A DNA stretch of 64,000 bases from Saprospiraceae bacterium (GTDB lineage: Bacteria; Bacteroidota; Bacteroidia; Chitinophagales; Saprospiraceae). Below, in pieces: positions 57,726-64,000 of the stretch. The notes beneath the pieces were generated by a model. It worked only from the letters and a program-made list of their open reading frames with translations, had not been told where the DNA came from and ran no database searches. The translations under genes were made by a program, and so were the position numbers. Position 1 is the stretch's first letter, and each line of letters begins with the position of its first letter. The stretch is taken from contig JAHDDE010000007.1 of assembly GCA_020629515.1 (NCBI GenBank), positions 41,797 to 105,796 on the forward strand, read 5' to 3'.

Positions 57726-58064
57726 TTATCCAGCTAAATCTTCAACTAATTTTTGAATTTGATCTAATCGATCTGTATTCAATGAATAATAGATAAACTT
57801 CCCTTGTCTTTCCGTTAAAACAACGCCAGCACGTCTTAAAATAGCTAAGTGCTGAGATGCAACTGATTGTTCTAATCGTAACTTGATATATATATCTGTT
57901 ACGGTCATTGTATCTCCAGATTCTAAGAGATCAATAATTCTTTGTCTTAGCTTATGATTGACTGCTCTTAATACAAGTACGGCCTTTCTAAGCTCTGCAT
58001 AATCTAAGTGGACTTCTCCTGTTCCTTTTTTTAAGGATACTGTTTCATTTTTTTTATTTCTCAT
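57726..58064 (-). CDS. ArsR-type HTH regulator (second)
   Basis: 112 residues with an N-terminal basic tail and the ArsR fold: LRAVNHKLRQRIIDLLES, recognition helix EQSVASQHLAILRRAGVV and wing RQGKFIYYSLN. There is no ELCVCD metal motif and no cysteine at all, so it is not a metal sensor. The recognition helix shares the EQSxxSQHLxILR pattern with the neighbour at 57220, suggesting an old duplication and overlapping DNA targets. It lies 157 nt downstream of tsaB start-to-stop direction and has its own upstream gap. Confidence 0.92.
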   Translation of the reverse strand: MRNKKNETVSLKKGTGEVHLDYAELRKAVLVLRAVNHKLRQRIIDLLESGDTMTVTDIYIKLRLEQSVASQHLAILRRAGVVLTERQGKFIYYSLNTDRLDQIQKLVEDLAG

Positions 58065-58221
58065 CTATCAGGTTTTAACAGTTTTGAGATTTTATCATAG
58101 AAAAACCAAACATTGTGCCGAAAAGCAAGCACGACAATATATTGAGAAAATACTATCCATAAATTGTTGATAATCAGTTTATTAATTAACGCAACAATAG
58201 ACGAAAAGTTCCCTTGCCTAA

Positions 58222-58929
58222 TTAGAGTTGAGATTTAGGTATGGTGATATTTGGCGATTTGTAGTAGAAAGGGGTGTGATAGGCTATATCTGAATACTCC
58301 GATTTGCCATATTTGTCGTAGGCAATTTGCACCATATGTTCAGCACTACATTCGAATGGCAATAATTTGATTCTTTTTGGTAGACCCTTGTCCACATATA
58401 ATTTGTGGAGTTTAGCGGCTCCATTACCTACTATATATAATGTACCTGACACAGTAGAAAGCAAATGCTCAATTGAGTCTTCGCTATATATAAGATTAGT
58501 GGTATCGCTGAGAGAAGATAATACATTATCATATAGCGCACAATAAACTTCCATTCTGCGAGCATCTATAGTAGAGAGGATTTGATATTGTGATTTTTCA
58601 CTAATAATATTTTTTGCATTTTCGGCTATTGCGTCAAGAGTGGGGACTGAGATCAATGGTATATCAAGTGCATAGCAAAATGCTTTTGACGAGCTCAAAC
58701 CCACTCTTAGACCGGTGTATGAACCTGGACCATCACTTATTGCTATTGCGTTAATATCAGTCAAATTAAGTTGAGATCCTTTTAATATGTCTGATACTAA
58801 TTGGGTCAGCCCGGAGCTATGTCTTAATCCTGTGGAAAGCTGCTCCTCTATTTGACACAGGCCATCCACACTTAACGCAACAGAGCAAACATCTGTTGCA
58901 GTTTCTATACATAGGATGTTGGTAGGCAC
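58222..58929 (-). CDS. tsaB: tRNA threonylcarbamoyladenosine biosynthesis protein TsaB
   Basis: 235 residues with the ASKHA fold N-terminus NILCIETATDVCSVALS, then LRHSSGLTQLVSDIL and the glycine-rich GPGSYTGLRVGLSSSKAFCYAL typical of TsaB. It partners TsaD in making t6A at position 37 of tRNAs reading ANN codons. The start is GTG at 58929, sharing its G with the TAG stop of the upstream protease gene (TAGTG), so translation is coupled. It lacks the metal-binding histidines of TsaD, as expected. Confidence 0.95.
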   Translation of the reverse strand: MPTNILCIETATDVCSVALSVDGLCQIEEQLSTGLRHSSGLTQLVSDILKGSQLNLTDINAIAISDGPGSYTGLRVGLSSSKAFCYALDIPLISVPTLDAIAENAKNIISEKSQYQILSTIDARRMEVYCALYDNVLSSLSDTTNLIYSEDSIEHLLSTVSGTLYIVGNGAAKLHKLYVDKGLPKRIKLLPFECSAEHMVQIAYDKYGKSEYSDIAYHTPFYYKSPNITIPKSQL

Positions 58930-60563
58930 TACTGAAGTATACTATTGTAACGAGCTGTATCATTTAGCAACTCGATGGCCTTTTTGACTTCGTCGTCGTT
59001 TTTGAGCATCTGCCGAGTTTTACCTTCTTGCAAAAAATATCTCTTGGCTAATTCTGCTTCAATTTCATCAAGGATCTTGGCTTTGTATTGTTCGAGGTCG
59101 TCTGCTTTGACTTTTTCAATTTCTTGATTAATACTTTCTAACTGAATATTGAGATTGGCAACTTCAGAACCCACTAAGCTTTCTTGTAATTGTTGAAAGG
59201 CCAGCTCCTCTTTAGTTTTGTATTGAAAATTTTCTTTTTTCAAAAATGAGAGGAAAGATTCATAATCGGTAAATGTAAAAGATTCAAAATCTGAAATACT
59301 CTGATTTTGTGCTATATATTGGTTGGCATAATTAAAAATCCAATGATCTTTCTTTAGCGTCTCTATAATGTCTGCATCTTTTTCTATATCCAATTTGATA
59401 TCAGGTGTAACTCCGCCACCATCTAATACTGGTCGACGATTTCTGGTGTAGAATACTTCTCTGTCTTCATCCGCTATGTCTTTTGGTTCTCCATTTTCAT
59501 ATGCTACACTCTGAATGCATCTACCAGATGGGATATAGTATTTTGATATAGTTACTTTAATCCTACTATTATAACCTACTTCTCGGTGATTTTGAACGAG
59601 CCCTTTGCCATATGTCCTTTGTCCCATGATAACGCCTCGATCCATATCTTGAACCGAACCTGAGACAATCTCAGAAGCAGAAGCAGAAGTTTTGTTGACT
59701 AAGACCACAATAGGCAGATCAAGATCTATAGGGAGTCTCCTTGTAGAGTAGTTTTGATCTCTATCTCTTACTTTACCTTTAGTTGATACAACTGGTGTGC
59801 CTTGTGGTAGCATGAGACCTAATATATCTACAGCCTCTGATAGTAATCCACCACCATTAGATCTGAGATCTAATATCAAACCTTTCAGATCATTATTATC
59901 TCTTAATGTTCTCCACGCTTTAGCAATATTCTTAGAGGCATTGGGGGTGAATGTGGTTAGGTTAATATATCCTACATGATCACTTACCATACCTGAGTAA
60001 GGTACGTTAGGAATATCGACTTGAGATCTTTTTAATGTGACGTCCAGTTTTTTATTTTGAGCAGGTCTATTTACAGCCATTTGTATACTTGTACCAGGAA
60101 AACCTCGGACAAACTGAAGTATATCTTGATAGCTCCTGCCTTCGGTAGACTGGCCATTAATACTTATGACCTCATCTCCAACCTGAAGTCCAGCTTCTTG
60201 TGCAGGTCCTTCGTTGTAGATTTCGGTGATCGTAAATTTATCATTGACTAATTGACTGGCTGCACCAAGTCCACTGTATTTATCATCAGTAGATAGTCGA
60301 TAACTTTCTACTTGAGATTCACTATAATACACGGTGTATGGATCTAAGCTATTCACCATTGCATCAATTCCTGTGCGGATCAATTGATTAGGTTCTAACT
60401 CGTCGACATAGTGAGTATTTAATTCCTTGTAGACGTTGGTAAAAATTTCGAGATTCTTGGCTATCTCAAAGTATTTGTCATTATTAAGTCCAGCCGCACT
60501 TAATAGTATAACGAGAAGAACTCCTGTTGTCCACTTAAATAATGTGCTTAATCCACTTTTCAT
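58929..60563 (-). CDS. S41-family C-terminal processing peptidase
   Basis: 544 residues: N-terminal membrane anchor or signal (WTTGVLLVILLSAAGL), PDZ domain (about 90-175, FTITEIYNEGPAQEAGLQVGDEVISING), and the S41 catalytic domain with SASASEIVSG and YGKGLVQ. By the usual 25-residue spacing the Ser/Lys pair is S295 and K320. A C-terminal helical extension (about 440-544) follows. Such proteases trim or degrade proteins in the periplasm. It precedes tsaB with a one-base overlap. Confidence 0.94.
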   Translation of the reverse strand: MKSGLSTLFKWTTGVLLVILLSAAGLNNDKYFEIAKNLEIFTNVYKELNTHYVDELEPNQLIRTGIDAMVNSLDPYTVYYSESQVESYRLSTDDKYSGLGAASQLVNDKFTITEIYNEGPAQEAGLQVGDEVISINGQSTEGRSYQDILQFVRGFPGTSIQMAVNRPAQNKKLDVTLKRSQVDIPNVPYSGMVSDHVGYINLTTFTPNASKNIAKAWRTLRDNNDLKGLILDLRSNGGGLLSEAVDILGLMLPQGTPVVSTKGKVRDRDQNYSTRRLPIDLDLPIVVLVNKTSASASEIVSGSVQDMDRGVIMGQRTYGKGLVQNHREVGYNSRIKVTISKYYIPSGRCIQSVAYENGEPKDIADEDREVFYTRNRRPVLDGGGVTPDIKLDIEKDADIIETLKKDHWIFNYANQYIAQNQSISDFESFTFTDYESFLSFLKKENFQYKTKEELAFQQLQESLVGSEVANLNIQLESINQEIEKVKADDLEQYKAKILDEIEAELAKRYFLQEGKTRQMLKNDDEVKKAIELLNDTARYNSILQ

Positions 60564-60625
60564 ACATTAACATTAAATCTGGTTATAATAACGAGAATAA
60601 AAGGAATTTCTTTTCTGACTTGATC

Positions 60626-61390
60626 TTAATAACGTGCATTTATATAATTATTAATTGTCGATAAAAGTTCCTCTTGAGCTTCTGCATGAATCCAATGACC
60701 TGCTATTATTTCTACAATCCTAAATTCATTAAACATTTCGGCAATCAGCTCTTCATGCTCCTTAGTAATATAGTTTGACTTCGTCCCTCTCACGAAAAGT
60801 GTTGGTACGGATATCTCTTTGTCAAACTCGTTAGCTTTTATTATTTCAGAATAATTATCGTATAAACTGTTGAAATTGGCTTTCCAAGCAAAGCCTTCAG
60901 AGCTTCGAGTAAGATTTTTAAGTAAAAATTGTCGTACTCCCCAATCATTGATTGTATTACTTAAAATGGCATCGGCTTCTTTGCGATTACTTATATCTGA
61001 TAAGGGTAAATTAAGTACAGCATCAAAGATGCTTAAATGACCTGGCGAATAATCTGCTGGTGCAATGTCTATAATAGATATCGTTTTGCATAATTCTGGA
61101 AAATCATGGGCGAACTGCATCACTGATTTGCCACCCATAGAATGACCAATAAAATCTGCTTTCGTGATGTTATGCGAATCGACAAAAATCTTCAGATCGT
61201 TAGCCAACAAAGAGTAACTAAAAGTGTCTGAATGTGGCGATCTCCCATGATTTCTTTGATCTACTATATATACTCTATGTTGTCGGGCAAGTTTTTTGGC
61301 GAAGCTTTGCCAGTTGTCGAGCATGCCAAAAAGTCCATGGAGGATCACAACAGGTGGTCCTTCGCCAAAAACCTTATAGTTTAACTTCAT
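60626..61390 (-). CDS. alpha/beta-fold hydrolase (YbfF-like esterase)
   Basis: 254 residues. Motifs: HGLFGMLDNW (oxyanion region), VDQRNHGRSPHS, nucleophile elbow GHSMGG with S84, and the catalytic histidine H232 in GHWIHAE. The pattern fits the YbfF group of small esterases. It is cytoplasmic, with no signal peptide. The natural ester is unknown. It lies 62 nt upstream of the protease gene on the same strand. Confidence 0.93.
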   Translation of the reverse strand: MKLNYKVFGEGPPVVILHGLFGMLDNWQSFAKKLARQHRVYIVDQRNHGRSPHSDTFSYSLLANDLKIFVDSHNITKADFIGHSMGGKSVMQFAHDFPELCKTISIIDIAPADYSPGHLSIFDAVLNLPLSDISNRKEADAILSNTINDWGVRQFLLKNLTRSSEGFAWKANFNSLYDNYSEIIKANEFDKEISVPTLFVRGTKSNYITKEHEELIAEMFNEFRIVEIIAGHWIHAEAQEELLSTINNYINARY

Positions 61391-61592
61391 ATCAACAATT
61401 TTCTATGGCGAAGGTAAGTAATGATGCTTGGGTATAGCTAATATTCATTCTACGCAAATTCATGATAGATTAAGATATACATAGGGTTTACCAGAATAGG
61501 TGTAGTTAGGTGGCATAAAGGGATACCCAAAATTTTAGAATAAACGAATTATCCTTTAAACCAAATCCATGATATAAGTGGTTATTGTACAA

Positions 61593-62156
61593 ATGAAAGA
61601 TGCCATGAATTACATAAAAATTAGTATTACAACTTTAGCAATGTTTGCTTTAATTAGTAATGTTATCGCCGGAGCATATGGTACTACATCCAAGAAAATC
61701 AAAACAATTATTCTGATAGAAGGACAACCATATTTAGTAGAATTATCCAAGGATGGAAGTATAGTTACACAATTTGGATTGGTTGAAAATTACATGATCA
61801 CAGATATATCTCACGAGGAGTTTGTTCAACAGATGATAGTGAACAATTCCCATAATAATATTATAGAGAATGTAAAGTATATTTCATTTGAATCACTTAC
61901 TCCAGAGATTAATGAAGAGATAGTTGACTACTTAAGTGATTTAGTAATGAAGGTAGAACAGTCAATTGACAGTAGAGTGATTATATACGCTAATCAAATG
62001 TATGAATCTGATCAATTAGCCAAGTATATCAAAGAATTAATGACGGACTTTGGATTAAATGAGGATCAAATTGAGATTAAAAAGAATATAGTTACTCAAG
62101 GAGGAATGTTTAAAACTATCAAAGTTGAATATGTCCCTCAATTGGAGAACACATGA
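61593..62156 (+). CDS. secreted protein of unknown function, paralogue of the next gene
   Basis: About 187 residues from the ATG at 61593; ATG at 61605 is also possible and a GTG at 61578 is less likely. A signal peptide (ISITTLAMFALISNVIAGA) precedes KTIILIEGQPYLVELSKDGSIV, then ISFESLTPEINEEIVDYLSDL and IIYANQMYESDQLAKYIKEL. The last part has the alternating pattern of OmpA-like domains but no peptidoglycan-binding residues that I can confirm. It shares layout with the gene at 62244. Location is probably periplasmic. Confidence 0.72.
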   Translation: MKDAMNYIKISITTLAMFALISNVIAGAYGTTSKKIKTIILIEGQPYLVELSKDGSIVTQFGLVENYMITDISHEEFVQQMIVNNSHNNIIENVKYISFESLTPEINEEIVDYLSDLVMKVEQSIDSRVIIYANQMYESDQLAKYIKELMTDFGLNEDQIEIKKNIVTQGGMFKTIKVEYVPQLENT

Positions 62157-62243
62157 TTAGTGAAGTTACCTTAATAATACTCTAAATAATTTTGTGCAAA
62201 ATGGCATGGTCCTTGTCACCTTTTATTTCAAATATAAAAGAGT

Positions 62244-62786
62244 ATGCAGATTATAAATGTGATTATGTTTTTCGCACTAGTCATTATTGGTAGCTTGACC
62301 TCGAGCATGCCCAATAATGATGAGACAACCATTATTATAGAAAACGGTAAAGCTATACTGGCTGATGTGGATAAGAACGGTGAAGTGGTTAAAAGGTATC
62401 TCGAAGTTCCTGAATATTTTGAATCAGAAAAATCACATGATGAAAAAGTAAAAGCTGCTAAGAAAAAATATGAGATCTTGAAAAAGCACCAAATAGATCA
62501 AATCCGATTTATTCCATTTGACGGTACTTTTGAAAAGCTGGATCAAAACGCCATGACTCATCTCCATCATGTGGCCAATCATTATAAGCAGACTTATGCC
62601 AATCAAATTAAAATAACGGCTGCCAAACGTGCTGACAACACTCCGATTTTGGACCATCTGTTAGATGATGTTGTCTTTGTATTGAGATCTTTAAATGTGG
62701 CTGAGGAGGATATAGAGGTCGTGTATAAAAATGATAAAGGTGATGAACCGTTGCAATTTGTTAAGGTTCAATCAAGCCTGAAGTAA
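62244..62786 (+). CDS. secreted protein of unknown function, second paralogue
   Basis: 180 residues: signal peptide (MQIINVIMFFALVIIGSLTSS), then TTIIIENGKAILADVDKNGEVV, IRFIPFDGTFEKLDQNAMTHL and IKITAAKRADNTPILDHLLDDV. These blocks line up in order with the gene at 61593 (TIILIEGQ, ISFESLTPEI, VIIYANQMYESDQL), so the two look like an old tandem duplication. A degenerate OmpA-like fold is possible. A terminator follows 43 nt after the stop, ending this small unit before nadA. Confidence 0.75.
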   Translation: MQIINVIMFFALVIIGSLTSSMPNNDETTIIIENGKAILADVDKNGEVVKRYLEVPEYFESEKSHDEKVKAAKKKYEILKKHQIDQIRFIPFDGTFEKLDQNAMTHLHHVANHYKQTYANQIKITAAKRADNTPILDHLLDDVVFVLRSLNVAEEDIEVVYKNDKGDEPLQFVKVQSSLK

Positions 62787-62829
62787 GATAGATAGACCAA
62801 TCTGAAAGAAAAGATATATATCTTTTTGG

Positions 62830-62856
62830 AGCCTTCGTATTATTCGAAGGCTTTTT
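62830..62856 (+). terminator. intrinsic terminator after the paralogue pair
   Basis: AGCCTTCG (62830-62837) pairs with CGAAGGCT (62845-62852) across a 7-nt loop, followed by T5. It separates the two secreted proteins from nadA, which must have its own promoter in 62857-62972. Confidence 0.85.
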
Positions 62857-62972
62857 GGTTTATACTGAGTTACTCATTAGAATTACTGCGTCAAATATAT
62901 AGTTGAACGGATATTGGAATTTGATTTTTATATCTTCGTTTAGCTTATTTTTAATTAGAAAATAATACTGAA

Positions 62973-63989
62973 ATGTTAGGAACACTGCCTCTTGCCGAAG
63001 CTAAAAAGAAATTAGAAAGGAAAGGTTATTTATCTATTGACGTAGATCCTACCTTGGATTTTGTCGAGGAGATTAATAGGCTTAAAAAAGAGAAGAATGC
63101 GATCATATTAGCCCACTATTATGTAGACTCTGATATACAAGATATTGCGGATTTTATTGGGGATAGTCTACAGTTGGCTCAAGAAGCGGAGCGTACAGAT
63201 GCTGATATGATTGTTTTTGCTGGGGTGCACTTTATGGCTGAAACGGCTAAAATGCTTAACCCTAAAAAGAAAGTTGTGCTTCCAGATCTAAAGGCGGGAT
63301 GTTCATTAGCAGACTCATGTCCACCACATTTGTTTAAGAAGTTTAAGGAAAAACATCCTGATCATGTTGTAGTCAGTTATATCAACTGTACTGCAGAGCT
63401 CAAGACCTTAACAGATATATGCTGTACCTCTTCTAATGCTATACATGTGATCAATAGCGTACCAGAGGATCAGGGAATTATTTTTGCGCCTGACAAGAAT
63501 CTTGGCGCCTATCTCCAGAAAAAATCTGGAAGGGAGAATATGATACTCTGGAATGGAGCGTGTATGGTACATGAGATTTTTTCGGCAGAAAAAATTACTA
63601 AAGCCATGGTACGTCATCCGGATGCAGAATTAATAGCTCATCCTGAATGTGAGGCACATATATTAGAAAAGGCTCACTTTATTGGATCAACCAGTGGATT
63701 ACTAAGGTATACACATGAGAGTGATGTACAGAAGTTTATAGTAGCTACAGAATCTGGAATCATTCACCAGATGGAATTAAAATCGCCGAATAAAGAATTC
63801 ATACCTGCGCCTCCAAATAATACCTGCGCTTGTAACGATTGTCCACATATGAAAAGGAATAATATGGAAAAGCTTTATCTCTGTATGGAGTATGAGCTAC
63901 CAGAAATTATTCTCGAAGATTGGGTAATAGAAAAAGGTGTCGCTTGTATAGATAGAATGATGGAAATCAGCGCTAAAGCAGGACTTTAG
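62973..63989 (+). CDS. nadA: quinolinate synthase
   Basis: 338 residues. NadA condenses iminoaspartate with dihydroxyacetone phosphate to quinolinate for NAD synthesis and uses an oxygen-sensitive 4Fe-4S cluster. Typical segments are AIILAHYYVDSDIQDIADFIGDS, FAGVHFMAETAKML, PDLKAGCSLADSCP, LWNGACMVHE, HPECEAHI and the C-terminal CACNDCPHMK, which together hold the expected cluster cysteines. The ATG at 62973 gives a normal length. The stop is 11 nt from the end of the window; no nadB or nadC is visible. Confidence 0.96.
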   Translation: MLGTLPLAEAKKKLERKGYLSIDVDPTLDFVEEINRLKKEKNAIILAHYYVDSDIQDIADFIGDSLQLAQEAERTDADMIVFAGVHFMAETAKMLNPKKKVVLPDLKAGCSLADSCPPHLFKKFKEKHPDHVVVSYINCTAELKTLTDICCTSSNAIHVINSVPEDQGIIFAPDKNLGAYLQKKSGRENMILWNGACMVHEIFSAEKITKAMVRHPDAELIAHPECEAHILEKAHFIGSTSGLLRYTHESDVQKFIVATESGIIHQMELKSPNKEFIPAPPNNTCACNDCPHMKRNNMEKLYLCMEYELPEIILEDWVIEKGVACIDRMMEISAKAGL

Positions 63990-64000
63990 TCTTAGTATAA

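Overview
The window is a low-GC bacterial chromosome segment from a member of the Bacteroidota. The evidence is two SusC/SusD pairs, a TonB receptor paired with a DUF4249 lipoprotein, a DUF4837 lipoprotein, a DksA-like gene next to lspA, and many lipoproteins with short acidic stretches after the lipid cysteine. The class is not certain; the long tandem FG-GAP/ASPIC-UnbV genes would fit Saprospiria or Cytophagia. No rRNA, tRNA, CRISPR array, insertion sequence or integrase was seen, so the segment looks like a stable chromosome carrying one large accessory gene cluster.

Layout. 1-2000 (mostly minus strand): the start of a TPR protein cut by the window edge, then an ECF sigma factor, a membrane anti-sigma protein and a small secreted helical protein, closed by a strong terminator. 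2081-10983: housekeeping and envelope genes (PlsC-like acyltransferase, NAD-dependent DNA ligase, MoxR ATPase, DUF4837 lipoprotein, a large secreted propeller-plus-barrel protein, an MBL hydrolase). 11092-13548 (minus): a vanadium haloperoxidase lipoprotein and a LacI-type regulator. 13837-47071 (plus): about 33 kb devoted to the cell surface. Half one is susC, susD, three giant FG-GAP/ASPIC-UnbV lipoproteins with a 190-residue lipoprotein between the first two, and a Calx-beta/GH16 glucanase. Half two is susC, susD, two more giant UnbV lipoproteins, a haem c/FG-GAP lipoprotein, a TonB receptor and its DUF4249 partner. 47302-52708: a small lipoprotein, then an SDR/SSS-symporter/PhyH-dioxygenase operon divergent from an AraC regulator, and a PH-domain membrane protein. 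52724-63989: MATE transporter, VOC protein, TrhO, DksA-like protein, LspA, two ArsR-type regulators, TsaB, S41 protease, alpha/beta hydrolase, two related small secreted proteins and NadA.

How it may work together. In the 33-kb cluster nearly every product is predicted to be an outer-membrane barrel or a lipoprotein, and genes overlap or lie a few bases apart, so each half looks like one transcription unit. In both halves an intrinsic terminator sits directly after susD with the next ATG only 8-20 nt further on. That suggests graded expression: much SusCD, less of the giant UnbV proteins. LacI/GalR-like operator matches occur beside the lacI gene and upstream of the second susC, pointing to shared control. 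GH16 suggests a beta-glucan, but no exo-glycosidase accompanies it, so the true substrate is open. The most interesting system is this SusCD plus tandem double-propeller UnbV array, with a haem lipoprotein inside it and a vanadium haloperoxidase beside it.
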